DNA from: Tulasnella sp. 424
Taxonomy: Eukaryota; Basidiomycota; Agaricomycetes; Cantharellales; Tulasnellaceae
Direction: 5' to 3'
NCBI GenBank assembly: GCA_019633425.1
Contig: WSUB01000015.1
Coordinates: 310,001 to 374,000, forward strand
DNA: 64,000 nt
The notes below the pieces were generated by a model. It made no database searches, was not told the DNA's origin, and saw only the letters and a program-made list of their open reading frames with translations. The position numbers and the translations under genes are program-made. Below are positions 33,638 to 47,583 of this stretch, one piece after another (position 1 is the stretch's first letter; each line of letters begins with the position of its first letter).

Positions 33638-35643
33638 TTAAGCCTTCAAGTATGATTTCAGTTCCTAAATCCAAAATGTCAGCTTTTTTCTTACTGAACC
33701 TGGGTTAGGTTCACTCACCTTCTCCATCTTGTCGAAATCTTCAGTTTCAACGCGAACAATTGGCTTCTTGAGAGCGTTCTGAATGACCTGCATTTCTTCC
33801 CAAGTCTTAGAATTGTGTACGAAGTTTATTGAGATACCCTTCCGTCCGAATCGTCCCGTTCGACCTGCAGGATGATCTCAGCAACAGACTAGAAATCCGA
33901 ATCAGAAGTAGACAAACCGATTCGGTGGAGATATGTCTCAACATCGGGCTTATTATCCATGGTCATAGGCAGGTCATAATTGACGACCATGTTGACTTGG
34001 AGAATGTCGATTCCTCGAGCGACGACGTTGGTTGTGATGAGAACCTTGTACTTGCCATCCCGGAAAGCATCGATGACACGGTCACGTTCCGTAGCGTCCT
34101 TAGATCCGTGAAGCGACACAACTTGATGACCTTGTTCGCTCATCCTCTGTGAAATAACGTCGGCTGTCTCTCGTCGCTTTTCGGGGAAACCGTTCGTCAA
34201 CCACAGAGTTTGAGCCGAAGGGGAAGTCGCGATACCTTGCAGAAGATCATGCTCTGTCCAATCGTGAGGAGACTGTAGAGTTCTACCAGAACATCGAACT
34301 TCTTGTCCTCGCTCGCACAATCCATGTAGAACTGCTTAATACCCTCCACTGACAACTCTTCTTGTTTCAACTTTATCTCGTTCGCCCCTGGGGCGAACTT
34401 GACGGCGAAGTTCCGCACGTTATCTGCGAATGTGGCGGAGAATAGCACGATCTGGCAGGTCCGGGGCACCAAGCTAAATAGTTTTAAGGGGGTATATGCT
34501 GTTAGAATACCGTTAAACCCGGATTCCCTGAATAACTCACTTCTTCACGCGCAAGGTTTGGTCCCCTAGTCCCTGCTGATCCAACATGTTGTCGGCTTCG
34601 TCCACAACGAAAATCTTGATATCCTTGGACTCGATAGCTTTCCTCCGCAATAAGTCGGTCAGAGTGCCAGGAGTTCCGACGACGAGCTGAGCGTCCACCT
34701 TGGCACCCCGCTCCACAGACTCCTTGATTGCGTAGGCCGTCGTGACAGGGGTGAAGGCGCCCATTGTAATGACAACCGACATAATTTGCCGAGCCAATTC
34801 TCGTGATGGTGCCAGACATATCGCCTGAGAATTGGAGTCTCGTAAATAGAACAGCCACATTACAAAAAAGCAGACGTACCTGTGTGGTCTTCTTGTCAAA
34901 GTCGATTCGACTCAGCATCGCCAAGGTGAAGGCAGCAGTCTTGCCAGTTCCCGATTGTGACTGGCCTATCATGTTCTTCGGCCTGAAATATAGCTTTATC
35001 AAGCTTTGAGCATAGCACACAAGCGATTGTCACTCACGGATTCTGAAGGAGAAGCGGTAGCGCACGCTCTTGAATCTTGGACGGCTTCTGGAAGCCCATC
35101 GAGTATAGACCTTTTAGTAGGTCTGGATGACTAGAAAATAGTCATTTAATAATTCATCAGAGAGTGCTGAGCTATGTTCGAACGATTTCTTACAGTCCAA
35201 GATCCTCGAAGGATTTGATCGAGTAAAGTGGTGAGTTGGGATCGGCTTGTTGGTCGGCAAGGGTGACCTGGCCAACAACATTTCAATGGAACGTAGGGCT
35301 TCCGATAATAGCTATACATACCACAACTTCATGGGTCGAGGCGATGAGGTCGGTCTCTGTGATTAGGGGTCAAGTATAAGGACGTCGCTCGACGCGTCGA
35401 ACACGAAGAATCCTACGAGGAGCATCGGCCTTGGCTGGAGCCTCCTTCTCCTTGCCCTTGGCATCTGATGTGCTAGCGGCGCCTTTTATTGAAAGGCCGC
35501 CCAAGTCTACTCCGGCGTCACCAGTGGTCTTCGCTGAGGCAAGAGAAATTGCAATCCCAACCGATTCAGCCCGCGGTGAATTACTGCACTGATGTCGAAT
35601 TCTCACTAACGTGGTACGCTTTCGATCCAGCCATCATCTCCAT
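33638..35643 (-). CDS. DBP5: DEAD-box RNA helicase Dbp5, mRNA export
   Basis: Multi-exon minus-strand gene, start [10 protein letters not shown] at 35643 (or the second/third Met), stop at 33638-33640 after EELKSYLKA. RecA-like motifs in order: Q-motif region [15 protein letters not shown], motif [11 protein letters not shown], Ia [22 protein letters not shown] box in [13 protein letters not shown] in FSATFADNV, motif IV/V block [15 protein letters not shown] and [20 protein letters not shown]. The ordering and the [16 protein letters not shown] and ETYLHRIG blocks are diagnostic of Dbp5/DDX19, which remodels mRNPs at the cytoplasmic side of nuclear pores with Gle1. The N-terminal ~100 residues are charged and low-complexity, as usual. 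Confidence 0.93.
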
Positions 35644-36587
35644 CCGTTGGTGCAGACATTAAGAATCGATGTAGTTTGAGGGGAGTAAAACTGGGGTGGT
35701 TATGGGGAGAGGCGTGTTTACGGGTCCAACGCTACGACTCGCGCGTTTACTCACGCCTGGCACGCTACCGAACCTCAGCCACAGGCTTCTAAGTTGATCG
35801 CTCAAGCGAGGGAGCACCAACCTAGACTCGAACTTCGAATTTGTGTGACTTAGTACTAGTGTACGCAAACTCTTGTGTCAGCCTTTGTCAGGACAGACCT
35901 CACGCTTTCCGGGTCGAATACGCGATGCCGGATTTTATAGGGTTCCCCGCTATTGAAATCAGGTTCCGAACAAGAAGCGTTCCAGTTCAAATGGAAATGA
36001 TAGCACGTACAAGATGCTTGTATTCCGAATATGTATGCTCGGAGGATAATTGGTTCCATCCGAGGCTCTAGTCGGACGCAGGTGAGCTCGCATTCAACCC
36101 ATGCATCGTCCTACGCAGGCTGGACACAGAAAACTCCATCAAAACCTTATGATTTGTAATGCGCGTCCATACAAAGCCCTGTAAGTACTAGGCTCTCCAA
36201 TGAGAACCCAGCGCCGTATTGGGGTGAAGATATACCCTCCGTGACTGGCCATTTCGACTGCGTGGACAGTAAGCCACCAATAATCTCAATCTCATACAGC
36301 GATTGCCGGATATTTCCAGAGAGCAGAATAATGCATACGTCAGACGCCCAATGGGTGTGTTGTATCATTGATGGAGAAGAGCCTTTCGGCCGTCATCTCC
36401 CTCTTCGTCGATAAGCTTTGGCGAGCTCCAGCTCGCAGCATTCCGATCGGCCCATAGGATAAAAAGATCCAGAATGCAGCACTGCTCGGGTTTCTTCTGT
36501 CCCAATTGTTCCCCTTGAGGCCGACCGCTTTCGCCCCCCTTCCCCAACCCCCAACCTGTTGTCAACTGCTACCCCACTTCCACCACC
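35644..36587. other. divergent intergenic region
   Basis: Separates DBP5 (-) from the secreted-protein gene (+), 944 bases. C-rich pyrimidine tract at 36530-36587 precedes the latter's ATG. No other gene supported. Confidence 0.35.
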
Positions 36588-37213
36588 ATGTTCGGCCCAT
36601 TCATCTGGATATGGGCCTCGATGGCCATCCCTGCCGTCAGAGGAGGGCCGATTCCTCGCTCCAACCCAAGAAGGACCTGCTTCACTTGCCCTGCGCAAGG
36701 TCAGGAATCCCATCCTCCGTGTTGTCCCTCTGAACGTGCATATCGCTAACGAGCTTTCGTCACCATTTCCACTGATAGACGAAGCTTCTTTTTCTCTCGG
36801 GGCCGCCGTGTACACCCACGACACCCCGATTTACTGCCAATACCCTCAGGCAGCGATGGAAGAGGAATACCACTTTTTCTGCTTGTATAGCCAGGTAGGC
36901 TGCACCTTCCTTGTTCAACTGCCTCACGTTATGAAACTCAGCAAGCTCTCCCCTAACTCGAACGATGCAGCTGACAGGTGCGCTGGTAGAAGATGCCAAC
37001 GACGGAGGATGCCCGCCGATGGCAGAGCAAACCCACTGCAATCCCGGGAAGACGATTTCGCCCCAGCACTCTTTCATGCCCGATCCTTCACTTGAAAACG
37101 CCTGGGTGAACCTTGCCCAGCGGTCAACTTCGTGCGGAAGAGTATCGGGTCTCTCACTACGGGCCAACGCCGTGACGAGCAAACGACAAGGAGCAGCCAA
37201 AGCGGCTGGTTGA
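36588..37213 (+). CDS. predicted small secreted cysteine-rich protein, 156 aa, three exons
   Basis: Exons 36588-36699, 36779-36894 and 36971-37213 join in frame; the ATG has a CCACC context. The N-terminus MFGPFIWIWASMAIPAVRG is a plausible signal peptide. The mature part has CFTCP, YCQYPQ, FFCLYSQ|LTGALVED, GGCPPMAEQTHC. The pattern C-Y…TGAL-x2-D-x-D-x-G-x-C-P recalls a family of small secreted fungal proteins; the second intron falls just before TGAL. Seven or more cysteines are consistent with an extracellular or effector-like role, but function is unknown. The C-terminal third (from NPGKTISPQ) is poorly ordered and may be a run-on if a further intron exists. Confidence 0.6.
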
Positions 37214-37521
37214 CATTATCAAGAGAAGCGCCGTAGAAGCGTTGCGGTCGCGCTTCTGGGGACGATCGACCAAAAGCCTGGAGGACGATCGTCATTCTGG
37301 CCCGAGTCTGGGCCACTGAACCCCTAGATCTGGCGTCCCCGCGCGTTTGCTCCTTCAAGAAAGTACTTGTAATCACTCGTATCACTCGTCGCCTGACACA
37401 AAAATAAATGATATAGTACCATCCAGTCCTCGTAGTAGCATTTTCTAGTTCCCTATTTTAGTAGCATACAAATTTACAACCAGAGTAGCAGATCTTCTGT
37501 TTTCATGTCGCCCCGATATAG

Positions 37522-39691
37522 TCATCGCCCAACGGGGTCAGCAAAACGACGAGGTACTCGTCGACTTCCTTTTGCTTGGGCTGCAGCACGGGCTCTGGCA
37601 ACACTGCCGTGAAGTGGAGGTATAGGAGTGAAGCGTGTCTTCCACTGCCGAGCCACGCGCTCAGGCTTGGACACCATCTCCGATGGAGGGATCGGCAGGG
37701 GGCAAGGCCAGATCGGGACCTCTCCCTCACCTGCCCCGGTAAAGTTCAGGTCAAAGCTTCGATACGACCCTCGCGATCCAGGTCGACTGCTTCCAACGGA
37801 ACCATTTCGGATCCCACTCATGATCGTATCACCCGAATCGTCGATGCCGTGTTTTTCTTGGTCGTTGCTCTCGTCGCCTGCTACAGGGAGGGCGGCTCAA
37901 CACGAGCAGCAGATAAGCAAGACGAGAAGAGAGACGCGTACGTCGAAGTGGACCCTGATTTTCACTGTCCATCCTTGCGATCAGAGCCAAGGCCTCATAC
38001 GGATCGTTCACGTTGGTTGTCGATCGGCTCATCAGCCTACTTCTCCTACGGAGCTCCATCTGAAGCTCTTCGGTCGCAGGGTCTTCGTCATCCGTAATAG
38101 TCTCGTCCCCGTTGGGATCCTCTGGTCCTGTGAGGGTTAGCAGATAAGGTCAGATTCTTCCACACCTAAAACCAGGTTTAGACTCACTCCAAGCTCGACG
38201 CGGCGGCCCTGGATTGAACGGTCTCGGTGTTGGCAAAGCAGAGTCGGTGATTCCAGGAGGGACAAAAGCAGCTGCTTCTTGAGGCCCAGGTGATGAAGGA
38301 TGAAACGAGGGATATACCACTTCCCAACCCCTCAGAGTCGAGAATTCCACATCAGACAACGGTGTCGGGCTCCGAGGTCGTGGTCGCAGCGACGGGCTTA
38401 GAGGATTAGTGGGGTCGTGGATGTATTGCTGAGGGCTTTGTGGCCAGTATCCCACAGGGGAAGGAGGGGCAGGAGAATGCCTCGCAACTCCAACCGATCG
38501 CCCACTGTCATCCAACCTCCTCCTAAGAGGGTGGGGCTGATCTAAAAGGGGCTGACGGTATTCGACACGGAGAGGGACAGGTGATGCGTCTCTTGAGAGG
38601 ACGACCGGAGCAGGATTGCTCCGGTCGGGCATGGCCAGAGTCGGTGGAGTAGCGCCGGTCGGATCAAATACATAACGGATATGAGTAAAAGATGGTGGGT
38701 AGGGAAGTGGTAGGGCGGGTGAGGGTGTGCGTTCGATGATTGTAGAGGGTTGAACTGGAGGGTGGGGTGGTCGGGGAGAGGTCGAATCCGCTTGATATGG
38801 GCTCCTTGGCCTGGGCGAAGAAATTCGAATAACGGTGGGAGGAGGGGCGGGAGAGGGTGTGCGTTCGATGGTCGTGGAGGGTTGCACTGGAGGGTGAGGA
38901 GGCCAGGACGAGGTTAGATCCGCTGGAGATGGGCTCCCTCTCCTGGGTGATGAAATTCGAATGACGCTGACTGGGGGTGGAACGACATTCGGCAGAGTCG
39001 CTGATGGAGAGGGAAGGTGTTGCAATAATGGTTGGACCTCCCTATCCGTCGTAACAAAAGGTGGCGGGAGTTGACGACCATGCAGAGACGCAAGACTCCC
39101 TCCGATGCTGGTGAGAACGACTTGTAAACGTTCTCCAGTAGCCTGATTTTGCTGAGGTTCGGTTTGTCTTGAGCTACTGGCCAACGCTTGGTGGGCCATC
39201 ACCCTCCTGCCACGGAGGGTGACCCCATCATCGTCATCAGCTGGCCCTCCACCGGTTCCTTGGGGAGACCGAGGAGGCAGAAGCATAATCTCCGGTCCTC
39301 TGGTTCTTGTACGAACAGCGGGAAATGATCCACCGGTTCTTTCCATCATCCGCTCATAAGCATCGTCAACGGCGGTCCTCGAGCCACTGGGCAAGCCAGG
39401 AACCATCCGATCTCTGTCTACAGCAACCATCATCATCCGCTCGTGACTAGTCGTGTTACTCCTTTGTCGGTCGAATTCATCCATAGACACGGCCAACGCA
39501 GCCCTCATAGTTTCCAGCCTGACCATGCTCGCGCTCAGGTCCTGCAAACTCGCCTGGGGGTCCCAGTAAGTGCCCTGTTGAAACCGTTGGAGCGTTTCTT
39601 CTCCGTTGCTGTTGAGTTCCGAAAATGTGGTGTTTGTGGGTGGCTCGAGGGGGATGGGAGGTCGAACAGCGGCGGAGGCAGATCCGTGCAT
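37522..39691 (-). CDS. disordered proline/serine-rich protein, 678 aa, three exons
   Basis: Minus-strand exons 39691-38188, 38127-37954 and 37880-37522 close exactly (phase 1 at both joins). The start MHGSASAAVRPPIPLEPP was chosen because the upstream in-frame codon at 39727 is TTG. Residues ~20-70 form a short helical segment (LQDLSASMVRLETMRAAL), followed by ~400 residues of Pro/Ser/Arg-rich sequence containing a duplicated block (VIRISSPR … PPHPPVQPST … IERTPSPA, coded at 38960-38700). The tail has an acidic patch (TITDDEDPATEEL) and a basic end. No catalytic domain or family recognised; possibly a scaffold or RNA/cytoskeleton-associated protein. Confidence 0.72.
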
Positions 39692-40573
39692 TATTGCAAT
39701 GATGGTTGATGGCCTGGGTGCAGTCAAATTCGAAATGTTGGTATTGGTTTGGTCGGTTTGAGGGGGGGTGGGGAGAGGCGATGGCGGGTCAGAAGCTTGT
39801 TGTAGCTGGATGTGGGTTTGCGATGGGACGGATGATGGGAGAGAAGAAGGTTGGTGTGAGACAGTGGAGGACGACGACCCTCCCGGCGGCGGTGATATAG
39901 TAGCAACGTTTGTTGACCTCTCCGTCGATGGCCCAGCCTCGGAGGCGTGTTGATGGCCTTTTTAGGAATTGACCAAGGGTTGAAAAGAAAAAAAAAAAAA
40001 GTAGTCGGTGGGCATGTCAAAACTCTGTCTCTTGCTCCCTGCAGCGAGGCAAGGAAGCACCAACACCAACCTTCCCCTGAAGAGGACTCGGGTCGAGATC
40101 TTCTCATGTCCATTCAGGCTCGCGAAAAAACGAATATACGGAGAGAAGGGGGGGAGGAAAATTGTCCAGCGAGAAGGGGTACGCAGGGGAACTGATGAGT
40201 TGGGGGTGTGGTGAGAGAGGAACGCAGGTGGGTGGTCGGGGCGGGGCTTTTGACAGTTTGGAAGGAGTCTGAATTCGAATTCCAACAACGAGCGACTTCA
40301 CGGCGGTCCTGCCTGCCTGATGCAAGAGCCCCTTGCCCACCCCGTCTTTTACCCAATCTAGTAAATTCCTCATCAACCCACGCTCTTTTCATGTGTACAC
40401 TAAGATCACAGCTAAAGCGTGCAAGAAGCAACCAGGGCCCCAAACAGGCGGCGGCTCTGGAAGCGATGACAGCAACCCATTGGCGACAATCGGAAACTCG
40501 GGAGAAAAGAACTCGAGAAGAAAAAGACGAATCGTACAGGAAATTAAAACAAAGTTCGATCGAGGCACGACGA
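39692..40573. other. intergenic: promoter of the 678-aa gene and 3' flank of the CDK gene
   Basis: Contains an A-run at 39987-40000 and purine-rich sequence. ORFs here lack family features and are judged shadows. Confidence 0.35.
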
Positions 40574-42097
40574 TTAACGGCCATATGCAGACTGGTTGTA
40601 CTGTGGCTGGTAAGCTTGCTGGGCAGCAGCTGCCTGCTGAGCTGCCTGGGCTTGGGCCTGGGCTGCCGCCGCTGCCGCATCATATGCCGAGTACATGTGC
40701 GGAGGCTGGCCAACAGGTGGCTGCTGACCAGGTTGAACTGGATAGCCATACTGACCCGCCATGTTCGGCTGGAACTGGTAAGGTGCGGGCATTCCGCCCA
40801 TGGCAGCAGGAGCCATGCCGGGCACAGCTCCGTAGGGAGCCTGAGGGGCCTGCATCGGCTGCGGGTTCAGTTGCGGGTTCATTGGCATGGTGTTGTACGA
40901 GTGGAAGTATGGGTGACGGAGAGCGTCCGCGGCCGAGATACGCTTCGCAGGGTCGAATTGCAACAGTCGCTCGAGGAGGTCAATGGCTAGAGAGGAGCGG
41001 ATAGGTAGTTAGTTAGAGTGTAAAGTTTTAGAAACCATAAAAATTACGGAGCGATCGTACCCTGAGGAGTAGCCTTTGGAAGCATGTTCTGGAGAGGAAC
41101 TTTGGCGTATCTCGGGAACGACTTGAGCTGGATCTCGGGCTAATGAAAGTTTAAAACGTTAGATGGGCCATGAAAGATTCCCAGTGTAATGGGGGAAGAA
41201 CATGGGGTTCGAGGCTACTTACCGAGTCGGTGGAGATCTTTCGGAGGGTACGATCGTCGGGGGTGCCGATGATCCTCATGATATTGAGAAGCTGGTCCTG
41301 ATTATCTCGCCCACGGAATAACGGTACTCCTGAGATCATCTCGGCGAAGATGCAACCGCACGACCAGATGTCGATCGAGGTGCTGTAAGTCCTGGAACCC
41401 AGCAGGACGTCCGGCGCCCGATACCACAGCGTGACCACCTATAACGTATAAAGAAGGCGCAAGAACAAAATCAGAGAACCATTCGATTCGGGCGTTTCTC
41501 GACCAACTTTCTCCTTACCTCGTTCGAGAACGTGTTCACCGGCACACCGAACGCTCTCGCCAAGCCAAAATCTCCCAGCTTCAACTCTCCTTTCCGATTA
41601 ATCAACAAGTTCTGAGGCTTCAGATCCCGATGGAGCACCCTATTCTCATGACAAAAGGCCGTCCCTTTCAACAGCTGGTACATAAAGCTCCGGACCGTCA
41701 TGGGGTCGAGCGCACCACGCTCTCCGTGGGTGTCCATGTACTTCTTGAGATCCTGGTCGCAGTATTCAAAGATGAGAACCAATTTGGTCTCGGTGTGGAT
41801 GACATCGTATAGCCGGACGATGTTGACGTGTTTCAGTTCCTTCATAAGGGAGATCTCCCGGATCGCAGTGCTCGGCGTGCCCTCCTCGGCGTCGAGGTGG
41901 ATCTCTTTGAGAGCAACGATTTCATTGGTCGTACGCGAGCGGCCCTATAGAGAGCGTACGATAGCGAGGAGAGTAGATAAGTCAGTACTTCAAATGAGAT
42001 GTTAACGGTCAGAGTCTCTTTATTCGATCCTGGACTAACCTTGTAGACCGTCGCGTACGTTCCCTCTCCCAACTTCTCAAGTTGGACGTAATTCATG
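40574..42097 (-). CDS. PHO85: cyclin-dependent kinase of the Pho85/CDK5 type
   Basis: The multi-exon minus-strand gene starts [19 protein letters not shown] at 42097; an apparent earlier start at 42105 is TTG. It has a [14 protein letters not shown] helix (the PSTAIRE variant of Pho85), [23 protein letters not shown] with the T-loop [30 protein letters not shown] and a C-lobe ending [18 protein letters not shown]. This is closest to Pho85/CDK5, which pairs with Pcl cyclins to control nutrient signalling, glycogen, polarity and autophagy. Past the kinase is an unusual ~100-residue Gln/Ala/Pro/Tyr-rich tail ([22 protein letters not shown]), absent from budding yeast Pho85 as I know it. Confidence 0.92.
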
Positions 42098-43016
42098 GGG
42101 CTCAACAGTGAACAGACAGATTAGTGGATGGGTCTACGATGTATGTGAGTCCTTGAAGAGGACCTGCGAAGCGTTGGGTAGCGAAGTCCTCGGTGTGGGT
42201 GGTGGTTGAATGGGAGTCTCTGGCTGTTTGCCTTTTCAGTCGGGTTGAGCATGGATCCTTGCCTCTGTGCTCCGTTTAAGACCGAGACCCTGAATACACA
42301 ATACACCCCTAATGCAGCCATATTATCTGTCCCTCCGCAAGACAAAAGAAGAAACGCAAGCCATCCACCGTCGAATGTACACCATACTCATCCAGAGCTT
42401 GGCCGTTGTCAACGACTTGCACACGCAAAGGAGTTGTATGACTACATAGATACTCCTCGCCGGCAAAAAGGGACTTGAGGAAACGCCGAGCACTGCATGC
42501 AATGGCCTGCGTTTACTGGAGCGACCCTCGGAGCACATTATCACGGAGCCGAGTAGAGATGACTGGGGAGATAGCGTCTGAATCGCACTCGCCGTATCCA
42601 CTCGACGATGATAATGATGGCACTTGCGGAGAAACTGGGGGGAAATCCAACACCCACGTCCATATGCAGCAACCTTAACAACATTAACGCACGACGTCTG
42701 CCCGTTTCGAGTAAGAGGCTCAAGTACGACAACATGTACAGGATTTTTTGAAATTGCGGAAATTTTTCGTGCATGTCAGTACTTGCAACCATACGGGAAG
42801 GAATGAAAGGAAGACAAGGTGAGAGTAAAACAACATAGATACAATGACATGCCATTGGAACGATGACAGCAGTACCAAACGCTTTGGATGGACTGATGGA
42901 GGTTGGAGGGAGAAGCGTGATAGCGACGACGGATGATGTAGAGGATCCCAAAGCAAAACACAAAATGAGGGTGCAAGAATACAGGCGACGAAGATAACCA
43001 GGGAACGACGCCATGT
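42098..43016. other. intergenic: CDK promoter and eL19 3' flank
   Basis: 919 bases without a supported gene; reading frames on the minus strand at 42541-43131 run into the eL19 gene in a wrong frame and are shadows. Confidence 0.35.
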
Positions 43017-43808
43017 TTACTCCTTCGCGTCTTCGTGCTCCACAGCGAGCACGGCTGCTCGCTTCTCCTGTACACGGGCCATACGACGCTCGCGGGTGGC
43101 CTAAAAATCGCAGAGTGACGCGTGTTAGCATTTATCCGCCAAGACGAAAGAAAGTTCCCCGAGAATAGATCGAGGGGTAGGACTCACCTTGCTCTTCTGC
43201 TTCCTTGCTTCGAGCTGGTCAGCCAACACCTTGGTACGTGCCTTCTCGGCCTTGGCCTTGAAGATGTGCTCCATCAAGACACGCTTGTTCTTGAAAACGT
43301 TACCCTTGGACTTCATGTACAGTTCATGGTAACTATAATTAAAAGACCGAGGGAGGCGTGGGTGGCGGGGACATAAAAATCAGTCCCAATCACACGACAC
43401 CCAGATAAGGCATGACCCAGCAAGCAGTCCGAGTGAGACGACGGTGGAAACTCACAGGTGCTTATCGATCTTTCCCTGCTCCCTGTATTTCCTCAACAGT
43501 CTCCTCAAAACTCTCTGGCGTCTCACCCAGAGCAGCTTGGTGGGCATACGAGCGTTCCGGGTACCCTTGCGTTTACCGAAGCCCATGTGTCGTCCCTTGC
43601 GCTTGGCCTCGACGAGCATGCGATGCCTGGCACGAGAGTGGACGACCTGAGGCTTGATGACGATGTGACCGTCCTTGATCAATTTTCGAATGCCTTCGCG
43701 AGAGTTGGCGTTCTTGATTTCTGCGATTTCTGCCGGGTCAAGCCAGATTTTGCGCTTGCCGACGCCGGCCACGTTGGCCGCTAGGCGCTTTTGCATGCGG
43801 AGATTCAT
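43017..43808 (-). CDS. RPL19: 60S ribosomal protein eL19
   Basis: Minus-strand exons start at 43808 ([13 protein letters not shown]) and stop at 43017. The core is the family signature: [50 protein letters not shown], then [19 protein letters not shown] and a basic helix ending [19 protein letters not shown]. eL19 is a structural protein of the large subunit with a long C-terminal helix reaching the small subunit. Length is normal. Upstream, GTGAGT (43896-43891) and TTGCAG (to 43832) mark a likely 5' UTR intron just before the CCACC-ATG. Confidence 0.95.
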
Positions 43809-43831
43809 GGTGGACTAGGGATGACGGGGAG

Positions 43832-43896
43832 CTGCAAGATGGTCGTGAAAGGAGGTTAAAATGAGGTAGATGATAAGGACGATGGCGAGGACTCAC
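43832..43896 (-). promoter_or_regulatory. probable 5' UTR intron of the eL19 gene
   Basis: GTGAGT donor and CTTGCAG acceptor bound 65 bases ending ~23 bases before the ATG; the first exon would be pyrimidine-rich (CTCCCTCTT). Leader introns are common in fungal ribosomal-protein genes. Confidence 0.5.
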
Positions 43897-44619
43897 AAGA
43901 GGGAGTGCGGGGCCGGGGGTCGTCTGATTGCGTCTCAGTCCAAATTTCGATGATTACAGTTCTTGGTCAGCAACTGTATTCCCGCGGTTGGGTTTACACG
44001 GCAACGACGGACCACACTCTCTATTTATTTCGTCTTTGCCAAAGCAATTTGTCCCTCATCGTGCATAATATCATCGACAAGTGGTTGCTTTGTCATCAGT
44101 TTGTTGTTGTCGGGCGTTGACCGAATTCCTCAGCAATCTGACAGTGTCAGCTAACAGGCTTACGAGTACGCGAGCGGTTTTGCGTCGATTTTTGCTCACG
44201 GTTTGCTCAAGAAACTCTCCATGGCGCTGGCTTTTCCGGGTGAGCCGGGGAGAAGGTTCCTCGTCAGAGCCCCGGACGCTGGTCGATAGAAGACGGAAGG
44301 CGTGACCTGGAGATGACCTTCCGTATTCCGTTCGCTTAGGAATTGATGCTTGCCCCAGAGAGTGCGAGTCGCCTCTAGAACGGGTGAAATACCGCGTTTT
44401 TGAGGTGCTTAGACTGAGTGAGGTTGAATATTATGTAGTGACCGAAAGTTGGTATCCAATCGGAGAAGTGTCGAATGTGCGAGTGTCGTGTTTTGGTCCG
44501 GAGGGAGTAAACCAAGCTGACTGGATCCAACACCTCATCATCCCTCTATAACATCATGCTCTCCTACGTCCTTTGATCCTTCCCTCCTCACCCTCTCACA
44601 TCCTCTGCTCCTCCTTTTA
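43897..44619. other. divergent promoter region
   Basis: Shared upstream region of eL19 (-) and the SAT4/HAL-type kinase (+). No other feature supported. Confidence 0.35.
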
Positions 44620-47054
<2,435 letters not shown>

Positions 47055-47583
47055 AAAGGTGGACTCGCGCGTTTTATTTTTCTGGCGTCTCTTTTCTCAG
47101 TGTTGGTGGCCAGACTCATGGATGTCCAGCTACGCTGGGGAGTTGCTCATGGGATTCTCCTCTCGTCACTACCTTTTTCCCTCCCCGATAATAATTTTTT
47201 TGAAGCTTTCTGTTTCCTGTACCATTAGACGTCCTCGTTACTGCTGGTGCTATGGGCGTTGTTAATTCGTAGTATATACCCCCCCCTACCTGATCAAGCT
47301 CTTTCGGTTAAACGTCGTGTACTCTCTTTGCTAGGGATTTCTATTTGATCTTTTTGTTCGTTGTTAGCGCTGGTTCGTGGTGTGCTGACCTCTCACCATG
47401 GACTTCTGGAAGACGGCGAATCCCCGCTGCTTCGGTCGTGACAACACGCGGCCATGGATTTCTGGGCGGCTCCTTAGATTCAGATCCGTCCGGTCAAAAG
47501 CTCCTACACCCCCGAGTTGAATAAAAGCCCGATACCAGCGCTAGGGAAAACGCGGATAGCGCGAAGGTTTTTTTCCCTTCCTC
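47055..47583. other. intergenic, no gene seen
   Basis: T-rich 3' flank of the kinase gene with a C-run at 47280-47286, then the promoter of the oxygenase gene. Confidence 0.35.

Noticed and set aside
42541..43131. 196-aa minus-strand frame upstream of the CDK gene
   Set aside because: It overlaps the last eL19 exon in another frame and has no recognisable domain.
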